NCBI GenBank assembly: GCA_028456385.1
Contig: JALNQF010000019.1
Location: 186,001-250,000 of the forward strand
DNA: 64,000 bases
Direction: 5' to 3'
DNA from: Ophiosphaerella korrae
Taxonomy: Eukaryota > Ascomycota > Dothideomycetes > Pleosporales > Phaeosphaeriaceae
In this document: piece after piece, positions 23,297-36,111 of the stretch
How the letters are laid out: each line of letters begins with the position of its first letter
How positions within the stretch are numbered: position 1 is the first letter of the stretch
Position numbers and translations under genes: made by a program
The notes under the pieces: generated by a model
What the model was told of the DNA's origin: nothing
The model's input: only the letters and a program-made list of their open reading frames with translations
The model's database searches: none

Positions 23297-25128
23297 ATGG
23301 TAGAAACAACATCCAAGTCGGTCATCTCAGACGAGAAGCTCGAAGTCATCAATGACACTCATGACACAGGTCTCGACTCCGTTGCAGAGAAGAAACTGCT
23401 TCGGAAGTGCGATCTTCGTGTACTTCCACCGTTGTTCCTTCTCTTCCTTCTTGCCTTTCTTGACAGGACAAATATTGGTAAGACCACCCATAGTTTGAAC
23501 GTCTCCATGACTTACAATCGTACAGGCAATGCCAAAATTCAAGGGCTGACAAAGGACCTTGATATGGAAGGCCGAAATGCACATCGCTACAACGTTGCTC
23601 TTTTCGTCTTTTTCATTCCCTACATTCTCTTTGAGATACCTTCGAACCTGGTGCTCAAGAAACTCGCACCGTCCACATGGTTATCTATAATCATGGTGCT
23701 CTGGGGTACGTTCGCTGTGCTAGTGAGGTACTCATGTTGACCTAACATAGGTGTCTCAACAATTGGCATGGGACTGGTCAAAAACTTTGGAGGTCTTGTT
23801 GCTATGCGCCTTTTAGTCGGATTGTTCGAAGTGCGAGATCTCATCCCTGGTATGAAATTGTCGCACTAATTGATCCGTCAGGCAGGCTTATTCCCTGGTT
23901 GCGTCTATTTGATATCCATGTATTACAAGCGTTACGAGCTTCAGTGGCGCCTAACACTCTTCTTCACGGCTGGTATCATTGCAGGTGCTTTTGGCGGCGT
24001 GTGTATCTCCATTCAGCCTCGTTTCATCATGTTAACAAGTTGCAGCTCCTCGCTTTTGCAATCGCAAAAATGGTAAGAACTTCATGCATGAACCTCTTGT
24101 ACGAAACGCTAACGCCATTCTCACAGGACGGTATCGGTGGGTATGGCGGATGGCGTTGGATCTTTATCATCGAAGGCCTCGTAACTGTAGTCTTTGGATT
24201 TGTGACTAAATTTTGGGTGGTAGACTGGCCCGAGACGGCAAGCTTTCTGAACGATGAGGAGCGAAAACTTCTGCTTGCACGTCTAAGCGCTGATACAGGC
24301 GATGCGGTCATGAACCGTCTCGACAAGCGAGCCACAAAGCGTATCTTCACAGACCCAAAGATCTACTTAGGAACTATAATGTACTTTGGTAAGTACACAT
24401 GCATAATTTGATGCTCATGCTGCCATGTTTACTGATCATACTCCGTTCCACAGGTATCGTAAACACTGGTTACGCAGGTCCTTTCTTCGTTCCTACAATA
24501 GTCAAGGGCAAGTCTTTAGCAGTAACAAACTCGCCTTTACCTTTCAATAACAATTGTTTTAGAATTGGGATACACTTCCTCCATGGCCCAAATCCGCAGC
24601 ATCCCAATCTTCGTCGTCGCAACCATCATAGCCATTTTATTCGCGTACCTCTCCGATCGCTCACGCCACCGCTACTTATTCTGCATGTTCGGCATCCTCG
24701 TCTGCTCGGTTGGATATATTATCCTTCTTGCACAGCACAACCTCTCCGCTAGTATCAAATACTTCGCTCTCTTCCTCGTTGTCCCTGGTGGCTTCATCAC
24801 ACAACCCATTGTCCTCGTATGGATGTCGAATCTCATGTCTGGACACTACAAACGCTCAGTGAGTTCGGCCATGCAAGTTGGACTCGGTAACATAGGCGGC
24901 ATCGTAGCCAGCAACGTGTTTTTGGGCGGTGAGGCGCCTAGATATCCAACTGGGTACGGCACCAGCCTTGGTCTGTTGTGGGTCTGTGGCGCCGCGAGTA
25001 CGGCGTTGTATTTCTTCGTCAAGAGGGAGAACAAGATGCGGGAAAGAGGCGATAGAGATTGGAGGCTGCAGGGCGAGGATGCAGATAATTTGGGAGACGA
25101 CCATCCGTCATTCAGGCTTACGACATGA
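23297..25128 (+). CDS. MFS transporter, anion:cation symporter (DAL5/TNA1-like) family
   Basis: Eight exons: 23297-23477, 23526-23705, 23751-23830, 23882-23998, 24046-24072, 24127-24388, 24454-24507 and 24563-25128. They give 488 residues with phases that all agree. Loop 1-2 reads D-R-T-N-I-G-N-A-K across intron 1, the ACS-family hallmark. About 12 hydrophobic segments, W-R-W-I-F-I-I-E-G and PETASFL are also typical. The family imports organic anions such as allantoate, nicotinate or tartrate; the substrate cannot be told here. Exon 5 is only 27 nt. Intron 7 (24508-24562) begins GC rather than GT (AAGG|GCAAGT); the nearby GT at 24518 would break the frame. Confidence 0.93.
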
Positions 25129-25421
25129 GGAATTGGCGTGATGGTGAAAGTCATGCGAAGAAGTCTACTCATCACTCTGCGAGCGCAGTTCTGGACTGTA
25201 TAGAGCTAGAGGGCTTGAAACTTGACAAACACAAATTCAAAAGTATGCCATCATATGAAAATTTTATGGAATTCTTAGACTCCAAAGCGTCACCTAAAGT
25301 CCCCCTCTTTCCTGCTGACACCTGATCCCAATCCGCCATCAACCTGTATCTTCATATGCGTGCTTCTCGTCAACCGCAGTCCATAAACATCCTCCTCTAT
25401 AAACCCCTATTCATACCTCAC

Positions 25422-28400
25422 TCACAACCCAAATTTCCCCTTCACAGCCCCCATAATAAACCCCCGCTTCTGCTTATTCACATACTTATTGACATCATCC
25501 GCCCACCCAGCACTATTATTCGACAGGTTGTTCATACTATCGCCCACGGCGTTCAACCGCTCTGTTCGCTCATTGAACTGGCGTGTTGCCCACGAACCCC
25601 ACCCTTCGTTTGCAGGGGGTGGACTGGAGGGGTAGGATGGGTAGCCGGTTGAGGACGAGGCGCCGGCTTGCGTGCGGGCTTCGCGGCGGGCTTGTTCGGC
25701 TTCGGAGCGGGCTTGGGCTTGCATCCGTTTTGAAAGGGGGCGGTCGGCGCCGCCGACTGTGAAGTGGATGAACGGATGAGCAGGTTGCTTATAGTGGTTT
25801 TGGGGATGGAAAGAGTTGAAGTAACTTACTGAGGAGATCCATATCTGCAGGGGTCACGTGTTGTGTACCAGAGATCCATTGAATATTGCTAATGGTGGGT
25901 CGGGGAGGAATGAGTAAATCTGGGTTTAAGAGGATGTCTTTTGTTTGGCCGCTAGGTACGATTAGCAATGCACATTTTGTCCGCTTGGTCCGTACTCACA
26001 CTTGTAAGCCATGACCAAATATATTGATCAAGGCCATCTCTGCAGGTCCCTTCCAACCAAGTACGTCTCCTGTGCTCGTGATAGTGGCCTCGGAGAATCG
26101 CCTTATATCTAGCACGTCACTAACTTTGACTGCCCCGATTTCTTTCAGAGCAGGTATTGAGTATCCTCTTGCACACCCATCGCCGTACAGCCCAAGCAAA
26201 GCATAGCTGAGGTCCTCGTAACGTACGATAGTTGCTGTGTCACACAAGAATTGATCAAATGTTTTGTGTGCACCTTTGTTTGAAGTAGGTCGGAATAACC
26301 TGACTCCAGAGCGTGTGACTGCTAGTAGCACGCCGTTGACCTTCAACCCAGTACGAAGATTAGCGACAGCGGACTGGGTCGCGTAGGCTGGTCGACCAGT
26401 GTTGGCATGCATAGGACAAATGTTGACAACCTTGTCGTCCAGGGAACAGGCGCCGGCGAACTTTGCTGTATATCGGCCGTCAGCTTTTGGGAGTAGCTTA
26501 AATGTAGCGAGATTTCCAAGATTTGTTCCAACGTGTACTAGTATGCTTGAGAAGTCATCACCCTCGAGCGTCATGACACTAAACTCGATATGAGTTGGCC
26601 AATCTGGTTTCGATGTTGCCGTATTCGAGCTTCGTCGGAAACTCGCACGCTTGTCGGACTTGGCGAAGTCGCTGATAAACCCTCTGTAGATAACGGCTGG
26701 CCCCCGGAGATCGATGATAGCTAGACCTCCACCCTCGAAGCCAGCTGCTACAAAGCCCACATCTGAATGTTTCAACGCAGTGACCGGTCCGTTGCCCTCA
26801 TCGAGTAAAGTAAGTGGCAAGAATCCTTCCTTGAGCGCAGCTTCAGCTCTGTGCGTGACGTTGGTAAGCTCTTTGGGCGTGTTCTCGCCAGGCGGGAATT
26901 CTTGCCCAGGATGCTTATTGATGTTCCATCTAAATACAACTACTTCGCCAGATCTGAGCCCAACGGACATTTCAGACGCAGCACCAGCAAATGATATTTG
27001 GATGATATCCACATTTTCATGACGGCCAACAGCTCGCGCAACATCTACTTGGAGTAAAGTGTCATTTTCGAGCTCATCAGCATGACCTGCATCCCACAAC
27101 CTAACGGTACCATCTGCGTGAGCGGTTTGAACAATGTTACGATGCTCGAACCGTTTGAGGGGGTATACGGCTCCTGCGCCACCAAGAAGGAAACCAGGCC
27201 CATGAGATCGCTTCTCAGTCATTCCTAACCACCGTGTCCGATCCACCAGTGCAAGGTTTAAATAATTGATGTAGGGGTGAACTAGAGTCATCGAAAGATG
27301 CAATTGATTGGTGGGGCATATGGGCATGCCACTTGGAAATGATAGTGTTATGAGTTCCCCGGATGCAAGGAGGGCGATGATTGCTATAGGATCGTGACAG
27401 CCTGCAAAGTGTGGGGATGACCGAGGGATCAAGAATAGGTCAACAACTTCGGAGCCTGGTGGGCATGGCAGAATGCGTTGTCTTTTAGGGTTCTCAAAAT
27501 GGTCCGAAAGTACTTGCCATGAAGATGTGTTGTATATGGGCGTTCTGCCTAACTCAAATAGAGTCAGGCTTTTTGGGGAAATGTTCGAAGGTTGGCCGCC
27601 AGCAACAAGGATGGCAGTATCGTCGGGATCCTGGTTTGCACACCAAGCAATCTTGAAGATAGGTGACTTTAGAGAGATGGAGCCCTCTACAGCTCCTGGA
27701 CTGAAGCTCCCAGGCCCTGGCTTGTTCACGTTAGAATCCTGTAGAGTCCTAGCCTGCACTACTCTCCCATCTTTTGAGTCCCAGATAACAATACTGCTAT
27801 CTTCATGGCCAGTTAGAATGAAAGTTCCCGTTGGGTGCCAGACAGCTTGGGTTAAAGGTGGCTCCCGCTCTTTGAAGGTCATACTTGGATCCGAGTCCCC
27901 ACCAGGAGCGCCCTTGGGAAGTACATAATGAAAGAAATTCATAGCCTTGTTTTGTTTAAAAGAGTACACGACAGCACCAATATCGTACCCTATTAGGAGT
28001 GAACCAATGTCTCGTGGATGCAGCGCCAGGGTGACGATGGATGTCGGGCGAGAGCGAGGAAACTGGACTCTCCACAAATTCGGTATCTTGAAGGGTGTGA
28101 GTGATTCTCGATCCAAATCATACGCAAGGACCTCGCCATGCTGGGTCCCCAAAAGAGTGTAATCGAGAGTAGGGTCACTGTGTAGTGCCGTGATTTTGGC
28201 TGGCGGAGAATGCGCGTTTATCAATTTTTTTGCGTCTAATGAAAAAACGGAGAGGTCATTCTTGGAGTCGACACACAAGATCTTCTCTGCGCAGAACTGC
28301 AGAATCTTGACCGATGCTTGGCGTGGCAGTGGCAGGACCACCTCGACTCGATTTTGCCCGAAGATGTAGATCTGGCCGTTGCCAAACTTGCTCTCGCTTG

Positions 28401-28657
28401 TGCCAACGGCAATAAGGGACTGCACGGGATCGTATGCAATCTGTGTGATTTTGGAGTTGATGCCATAGTTACGGATCTTCAGAAGTTAGCTAGCAGCTAT
28501 CTACGAGGCACACGCTACCTAATAAATAGCACGCGCAGTACCGGTGGGGTATAGATGGGCAACTACATACGTGGTCAAGTACGAAGCGGTCAGGTCCAAG
28601 GCCGACAGAAAGATCGTTGTTCACACCAGCTTGCTTTCCACGAAGAAGGTGTGCCAT
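25422..28657 (-). CDS. SRO7: Lethal giant larvae/tomosyn homologue Sro7
   Basis: Rab (Sec4) effector and t-SNARE binder in polarised exocytosis. Exons 28657-28571, 28476-26000, 25951-25830 and 25756-25422 give 1006 residues, with all junction phases matching. The start MAHLLRGKQAGVNNDLSVGL is typical of fungal Sro7. The long second exon encodes the double beta-propeller, with WD-type ends such as S-S-I-V-I-W-D and H-A-D-G-T-V-R-L-W-D. The last exon carries an R-SNARE-like tail (E-R-T-E-R-L-N-A-V-G-D-S-M-N-N-L), then a GWADDVNKYVNKQK stretch with no TM anchor, as expected for tomosyn/Sro7 tails. Confidence 0.95.
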
Positions 28658-29110
28658 GGTTTTGCATGTGTTTCATTGCTGAAGGTGCAGAAGCTGAGTA
28701 GGTCTGAGAAGGCTGCGTTTGTGTGCATGGATTGCGTGGACTCGGCGACGTCATGCAGGGTCCAAGACGCACTACGGAACAGTCGGAAACGACGAGTGCA
28801 TGACTCGGCCAAAGGAAGTAAATTTATCACCCCATGGTGCAACCAAGTTTGATTACAACGTTGTCCATTACAATGTCTTTTGGTTAGACTTGTCTATTAT
28901 ACATTCAACAGGCATAAACCCAAAACAAGACCCATCCAAATAGAGTCAAAGCATCTCTCAAATGCCGGTGTTGCATCTTCACACCAAGAAACGACCAACA
29001 CTCGAGTCGTGCCATTTCCTTCCATAAATGTGCCCGACTCGATGTACTCCCATTTCCGTCAAATAACCTTGTTGATCAAAGGACCCGCCCACCTATGCTT
29101 TTGATGCCAC
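28658..29110. other. Intergenic region
   Basis: About 450 bp between the SRO7 start and the 3' end of the next minus-strand gene. No feature supported. Confidence 0.4.
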
Positions 29111-31914
29111 TCAATTCGACAAAGATGCTCCATTTACCTGCCCATTGTATGAGCCGTTCGGTGGCTGTGGTGTGCCAGAGCCTTGTCTGCTATTGAAGCT
29201 GTTCTGAGCAGCCTGGCGTGCCTGTGACTGGGCTACTGCCTGGACCTGCTGTCTGTCAATCATCATTTGCTGAGGATTGGAGGGCAAGCCATTCAAGGCA
29301 GATGACGACTGTGGCGTGCCGTACTGAGACGAGCCATAGTACGTACTGCGTGTTTGACCACCGCCACCTGGAGTACTATATGCCGGCCGCGCGCCAAACG
29401 TCGGTTGCGTTGACACATTGTTGGCCTTTAAGGGTGAGGCTGTGCGTGCTTGCGGTGTTTGAGCATGATTGTACATAGGCGCCATGTTCTGTGACCGTGA
29501 TAGATAACCGTTCTGCGTCGACTGTGCGCCAAATCGATTCTGGGGTTGCGCTTGCGATGTGGATCCCTGATACTGCGAAGCTGTCGCCCCACCATAATTA
29601 CTTGGTTGAGCTGAGCGTTGAGAATAATACTGTCCAGAAGGTGCTTGTGCGTAGCCGGGTCGAGGAGTCTGCGGACCAAATGTCTGCGGCGTGGAATAGC
29701 CCCGTGATGTTGGAGCATATGAAGCCCCGCCTGTTTGGTAATTATGTGAAGGTCCGGACGGAGAGCGCTGAGAGAGCATCGAGGACGACCGATGGAGGGA
29801 TTGCTGTTGCTGTGGATAGAAGGATGGTGTCGCTTGCACGGGACGGGCGACTGATTGGTGTACTGATGGTGTGGGACGGCTGTACTGCGTGCCTCCGGCA
29901 GGGTAGTGGGCATGTGTCCCTGAGCTGGACCGTGCAAGCGTAGCTGGAGTGGTCGTGGGAAGCGGAGCCTTGGCGAGCCTAGACAAAGTATCTTCCTCCA
30001 AAACACCCTTGTACTCTTTCGTGTCGAAGAGAATCGTCCGGCTAATGTTCAGTTCTTCCAATTGATCACCGTTTAGCTTGGCGACAGCATAAGGTGGCAG
30101 CTGTGAGACTAATAAAGTCAACTGTGACTTCAAGATCTGGTAAACATCAAACTCCTCAGTTGAAGGTGTAGACGGGCTTCCCGCGAGTGAAGCGAGGGAT
30201 GAGTTCTGAACGACGGGTGTGCGTGGGTTGGTCGTCAGTGATGAGTTGCGTATTCGTTGGTGAGATGCAAGGGTTTCAAGCAGTTCGGATATCTCATGCA
30301 GGACTTCATCTGTGTCCTTCTCTTCCTGGCTCTTCTCTTGTGATTCTAATAGTGGATTGCCTTCAATCGGAACGAAGTTATCCACGGCTTCTTTGAAGCT
30401 GCTTTCCTCATCAGTGGTACCATTAGCCTCCAAATTGGCCTCATCGTCCGCGTCAACTAAGGCTGGATCGATTGGAAACATTTCGTTGAACCGACGCTCA
30501 CCCACCCGCTGCCACCAAACTCGGTTTTTGGTTTCTTCAGGTACAATAGCTGAAGCGTCATCGCGAGTCGGTGCAAAGCTTGAGTAGGCGCTACGGAAAA
30601 GCGCATCTTCTTTGGCCTGCTGCACCGCAACCAGAAGGCCCTCAGATGGGGGCTGTTGTGCCTCTCCCATGCTCAATGCACGTTGTCTGCTCTTTTGCTT
30701 TGCCGTGGGCGATGATTGGTCCTTGGGCATGTCAACGCCAGCATAACCTAACCAAAGCCCCGCGGCTAGGCCCTGGTGCGCATATGACTGTGAGCCCTTG
30801 CGGCTGGGTTTGGGCATCTCTGGTTGAGCGAATGTAATGGTATGGCTCTTCCCAGTAGTAGGTCGCGTTGCTTTCGGAGGGCTAATTTGTGGTAAATGAG
30901 CGGGCGCGCGGAAGACGTCTCCTATGGTGGTAACAAGCTTCTTGTCGTTTGCCTCGTCAGGGAGCGGGTAAACCTCTGTAGTTGACATGATGTTAGGTAG
31001 CGATGATTCTCTGAGGGGCAGAGTAATATGAACAGAGGTATCAAATGTAGTCGGGGGTGAGTCTGCGGGTGAAACTTTCTGTGATTGTTGCAGACTGGAG
31101 AAAAGCTGTTTGGGGACTTGGCTAGCCGATCCAAACAGTGTGAGCACTGTTCGGCTGGGGGGAATTTGGGGCTCCTCCTGCTTGATGGGAACAGGAGTGC
31201 CCTCATTGACGATGACGATGACGGAGGTTCCCTCCTCGCTTGAGACCTCTGGCTCAGCATCGGCCTGACCCTTGTCATTGTCGGTTTGGGCCTTTCGTGC
31301 ATTTTCCTGCTCCACTAGATTCTTGGTGACCTTTCGAAACGCCAAGACTTTTTTTTGTAGCGCCGCGTCTTCGAGAGTGGTCGGGCCGCTGGAGAGATCG
31401 TTTGCACCGCTCGATGTAAGAATTTCCGTTGTAGCATTCTCAATCTCCTTTTCGAACGTCTGCAGCGAGTCATAGGAGCCGTCTTGTACCAGGCTGGCAA
31501 TGGTTACAGGACCGGTAGGCGGGGTTAGTTTGGCACGTTTGGAGTCGGCTTCACCGGATGCGCTCCGTTTTATTGAGGAAGTGATGGTGTGCGTCAGAAT
31601 CGAGGGCTGGGTATCATAGCTATCGCAGGTCAGTTAAGTCAAGGGCACCATTGAAGCCGCGCATAGGGAGTGGCCAATGGAGCTGGCATGAAGGCGTTTT
31701 TCTCTGCGTAGCCGTACCTCTTTAACACTGAATATATGTCCTCTATCACCATCTGCAACGAATAGGTGCCTTCGCCGCCGGGCTGCCCTTGCGCGGACAC
31801 CAACGCGCCATTGGAGACAATGGATTTGGTCGCACCATGTTTTCGCTTTGCCAAAGACGGCGACGAGGGCGCGGGTGGAAGCGACGGCAGGGTGAGAGTG
31901 CCGTTGGCGGCCAT
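29111..31914 (-). CDS. Large low-complexity, probably nuclear protein of unknown function
   Basis: Exons 31914-31718 and 31619-29111 with a 98-bp intron encode 901 residues. I could not name the family. Three apparently ordered parts stand out. The N-terminal helix V-I-E-D-I-Y-S-V-L-K-S-Y-D-T spans the intron and leads to S-L-Q-T-F-E-K-E-I and F-R-K-V-T-K-N-L-V-E-Q-E-N. A middle block reads N-R-V-W-W-Q-R-V-G-E-R-R-F-N-E-M-F. A later block holds QLPPYAVAKLNGDQLEELNIS. The last 230 residues are rich in Gln, Ser, Tyr, Pro and Gly, a prion-like composition. A chromatin or transcription co-regulator is a reasonable guess from composition only. Confidence 0.8.
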
Positions 31915-32696
31915 GGTGATGGTGAAGGTGAGGGTTGCGGTTCACGATGCGCGATGGATGGGTTGGCGTTGGCGTCGAACGCGCTCAGGGCGGCCGAAGT
32001 CGTCGTTCAGTCGACGTCCTTCACCAACATGCCCTCGCAACGAGAAGTCGGGGCGCTGCCTTGCAAGTTCAGCGCGCTATGTCGAGGCCGTGTACCGTTA
32101 GAGCCTGCGCGCAGCCTGGGGGAATGCGTGTGTTGAGGCGCGATGGAGTGATTGCGATGGCCGGGCGTGCTTTTTGGGAAAGGCTCAGCGATGAATGGAA
32201 CGCGAGACGCCAAGAAACGACCGCCGGTCCTGGCACAGGTACCAGCTGCTGCCAACCACGGTCCACGACGCGATGAGCAAATGCCACCCCTCTCCTGTGC
32301 AGTATTTGATAACTAGGCATGCGCTACTCACGCATTTGCGACGACCATCGAAACCCGTCCCGAGAAAGTGCTTCGAGGATCTATCTGTTCTTTTCCCAGT
32401 CCCTATGGTTGCAGCCGGATCAGGCTAGCGGTTATTTTACAGACACTAGCGCCGGCGATAAATTACGCAGCACCCATCCCGGCTTTTCCAACCATCGTTC
32501 CTGGTCCCCTCGCCGTCGCTGTCCTGCGCCTTGAGTCCCGCATCTTGCTGTCGATGAATGCCATTGACTCCATTCCTGGCAGCTCCAGGTAGCCTGATTT
32601 GTCTCCCCAGCCGCGCAATACGCTTAGTAGGCCTTGAATCATCTGCCACTTATTAACCCACTTCTGATTGCATATAGATACGCCCTGCGCCCCTCA
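31915..32696. other. Divergent intergenic region
   Basis: About 780 bp between two divergent starts. Short GC-rich ORFs on both strands look incidental. A 5' UTR exon or intron of either neighbour is possible but not provable. Confidence 0.4.
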
Positions 32697-35314
32697 ATGC
32701 TTCTTTCCACCTGCAACCATGCTTCTCTGCGTATGTGAGGCGTTCTTTCTCTCGCTACCATGGCCAATATATACCGGAACCTCCTTCCGAACCTCGGACG
32801 TACCGTGAAGTGCAACCTAGCGTGAGGAGGCGGAAGAAACTGCGCTTGAGCCGTTCTACCGAGGTGTTGGAATCGATACAATCCTCAGCACGGGACTTGT
32901 ATATGATTCGAGTGGCCGGTAAGGCTGAACAAACCTTCAGAGGCGACCCAACAAGCTCGTCAATGGGGCAAAGTGGCCACCTTTCTACGCAACCTGTTTC
33001 ACTTTACTCGATTCTCGCCCGCTACCTCCTCCACCACACTGAGTCGCACCGTCAAGAGTCTGAATATAATTTCACAGCATTTGAGGAACATCTGCTGCGT
33101 AGTAAAGACTTTACTTTGGAGAGTGTAGAAAAGTGGGCTACAAGTCTCCTCGAACCAAAGTCTCTCGCAGCTATAGGTGTTCTTGCGTCCGACGCCAATC
33201 CCCCGCCGCTGTTTCTGCTCTTGTTATTATTGCGCCGTCGGCATCTTAGCGCATTTGCTCTTGGTGTAATTCTGAGACAGGTTCACGAGTGGGTCATATC
33301 AGGATCACTCACTTGGAATTCCCTTAAGATACTTTCAATACGTCTGCTTCGACATGCTCGCATGCTTTGGCCAGAGTCGATTCCGTGGATCGCGTCACTA
33401 TTTGTGACTCGAGCAAACATATTGTTAGAAGATACAACAAATGCTGCATCACCTAGGTTTCTATCCGATATCACACAGTTCAGCAACACACTCTTGCACC
33501 TTTTATCTCTGCCCTCTAGCATTACCCCAATACTCGGCGCGATCAACCAAGAGAAGGCTCAGTTTAGGGTCCTACATTTCATGGCTGGTCAATCACCCCC
33601 TATCACTGTAACCCAGCTCGGATTCCGCTCAATTTCGCGAGTTCAGCTCGCCCACAGAAAAACTGCCGACGAGAAAGATTGGGCGGAGCTCAAAGGCCCT
33701 TCATGGCCGCCCTGGAAAGAGAACCGAACAGCAATGGATGAGGACAAAGATTTCGCTTTTGGGTCGTCGAGGGCTTCAAAAATTCTACACCGAATGTACG
33801 AAGCCGGATATCGCGGTCATATGTGGGAAGAGATGGCAGAAGTCTACGCTGGTTGGGATACCGATCTCAGCCCGACAATCCAAACACGTACTTCCCTACC
33901 TCATGCATCCTCACACTTTAAAAACAGAAAATATCTTGCTAGCCTTCTCTGGGCTGGTCGTGTTGCCACTACAAGAACAAGACGGGAAGCATGGGCATGT
34001 TTCCTTGCATACGAAGCTTCAGGTGCACCCGCGAGCCAACATGTCTATCTTGCCATGTTTGAGAAACTTTACTATCCCGAAATAGAGAGGTCAAATGTAT
34101 CAGGAAAGCATCAGTTATTTCCTGGCGACATGAAAGAAGTTCTCCCAGATCACACTTCTCCATTGCACCACGTGTACCTCAGCGAACCGATTCCAACCAT
34201 CAAGGATCTGCTTCACAGAATGTATAAACAGAATATTCAACCCTCCAACCGCCTACTAGCTTTTCTTTCGCATGCAACTGGAACATTTGAGGCATGCATC
34301 GATGTGTTCGAAGCGGCTAAAGAACACTTCAATGGTGGTATAGATTGTCTACTATCTGGCAAACACGATTCTGATAGTCCGGTGAGCCAAATGCCTGGCT
34401 ATCTCTTGGCCGCATTCATCAAATGCCTTTGTCGATATGGTCATCTTGCCCACACACCTCAGGAAAATTGGGCATTTCTGTCGCCTGAGGTTCATGTCTA
34501 CGAGTTCAGATACAACCGACACTACCTACTAGAGTATGCTTATGCACTATTAATGCACTACCGTCCTATGTATCGACCTGCTTGGACTGCTTACCTGGAG
34601 AAAGTTGTACGCAGCAAGCTAAGTGCTTCAGTCTACGACCCGAGGCGGCGGACAATAAGAGGCGGTGGTTTCACTCAGTATGCAATTGTCTGGAAACTTA
34701 TTGAGTCTATGGAGCACATCGATCTTGACGTCGATGATCACATCTTCAATCTAGTCTGCACAGCGACTATCGCTGCGACACAAGCTGCAAGACGAGGCAC
34801 TGCTCCGACTAGAGCTGCGCAAGAAATTTTGACCACAGCCTCGCCTCGTCTGCGTAAACTTTTCCATAATCTCGTAGGTGCAAATATAGACGTGCAGTCT
34901 GTCAGCACATTCACAGATCGCGAGCGCTCTAATGGTATTCCACCACACATCCCCAGTCCGGCAGAACTCCATGCCTATGTGCGCGCTCTTGGTATTCTTC
35001 GTGACTACGAAGGCCTATACTCCTTCTCTACTTGGCTTACCATACACCACACCGAGGTAAACGCCCGGTCCGACGCTCAATTCTCTGGCAACAGGTTACT
35101 CTTTCGGACGCTTGTGGCGCTGAGGGCTGCTGTGACGGGCCACCTAGAAGAAGGATTCGATTCTCAATGCACAGCACCGGACGAAATCGTGGAATTGATA
35201 AAATATCAGATTGAAAGCGTTGAAGGATGGGGAGGTTGGCCAAAATCAGAATATGTGCACATGTACAACAAAGGGGCTTTGAAAGGTAGGATGCCCAGCG
35301 TAGGAGGAAGATGA
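32697..35314 (+). CDS. Large helical protein, probably mitochondrial (PPR-like?), start uncertain
   Basis: One frame is open from 32678 to the stop at 35314 but has no ATG for its first 230 bases. A model with ATG at 32697, a 34-nt exon, an 80-bp intron 32731-32810 (GTATGT...GAAG) and exon 32811-35314 keeps the frame and gives 845 residues. Its N-terminus (M-L-L-S-T-C-N-H-A-S-L) followed by many Arg/Lys and no acids would suit a mitochondrial presequence. The body is helical with repeating blocks such as YRGHMWEEMAEVYAGW and TRREAWACFLAYEASG, reminiscent of fungal mitochondrial PPR-type expression factors. That family call is tentative. Confidence 0.62.
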
Positions 35315-35671
35315 ATGGCGAATGAATAGATTGAATCCGCCAAAGCTCTCTATAAATGCCTACTCTATAGAAAAGACCTCATTGTACCTACGTTTTCTTG
35401 CCCACCTATTGCCGCTAATACACAACATTTAAAGTCCAATCCTCTGCCACCCTAACACGCTCAAGTTGAAATAGGGCACCGTAACTACAACTACCAACCG
35501 CTTAGCCTTAGGTAAATGCTATCAAAGACTTACCGTATAGCACAAATACATACCACCCAGTCCGAACGCCCCAGGCATCTGCGCGAATAAAAAGGACTGA
35601 CAGTGTGCACCGTCGCCTGCCAAAAACAAACTAGTCTGATACCGAAGAAATAGAGTCTGACGAAGAGTAAA
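35315..35671. other. Intergenic region
   Basis: About 355 bp downstream of the preceding gene. AT-rich. No feature supported. Confidence 0.4.
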
Positions 35672-36111
35672 CTAGCCATTACACGAATCGAAGTAACCGT
35701 TGAAAAGGTCCTCCGGACCTCCGCCGGGCACGCTCCTAATGTTCAAGGCTTGTCCCCGGATGGTATAATTCGTGTTATCGACAGGACCATGCACATTTGT
35801 TAAGGTGCCAGTCTGTAGTACATAAGTCCCGTGGCCTTCCAAAATGTAAGGTTGTTAGCTCATACCGCAAGATATCCACATGTGCTCGAAACTCCTGTCA
35901 GATTCGTCTGACAGTTAACCGCTCATGTGGAGATAGGAGCAGCTGTTGTCTTTGTGTACGTTTCGCAGAAAGGTACCGCTGTACGATGTTGCGTTGAAGC
36001 GTAAGGAGGCAGTTGTCTACTGCACAGGCGCTTTTTCGAGATTTGGAAGCTGAGGTGCGGGTGTTTGCCGGGGTTTGCGCGGGTGAGAGGGGGCGTTGCT
36101 ACGGAGAGCAT
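35672..36111 (-). pseudogene. Remnant of a small secreted Cys-containing protein gene
   Basis: Protein-like sequence is scattered over frames on the minus strand. One frame near 36040-36000 reads A-C-A-V-D-N-C-L-L-T-L, another reads F-C-E-T-Y-T-K-T-T-A-A-P, and after a TGA the same frame continues C-Q-T-N-L-T-G-V-S-S-T-C-G-Y. A further open stretch (about 35835-35672) encodes G-H-G-T-Y-V-L-Q-T-G-T-L-T-N-V-H-G and ends N-G-Y-F-D-S-C-N-G-stop. D-N-C-L-x-x-L followed by F-C-x-x-Y/F-T-x-T recalls a common fungal extracellular Cys pattern. At least one frameshift and one internal stop break it. A GT...GCTAAC...AG segment at 35836-35865 looks like an old intron but is only 30 bp and out of phase. 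Confidence 0.45.

Noticed and set aside
29428..30006. 192-codon minus-strand ORF, His/Pro/Arg-rich
   Set aside because: Shadow frame of the Q/S/Y-rich C-terminus of the 29.1-31.9 kb gene.
32069..32320. Short GC-rich ORFs on both strands between 31.9 and 32.7 kb
   Set aside because: Many overlapping short frames in a GC-rich promoter; none is favoured.
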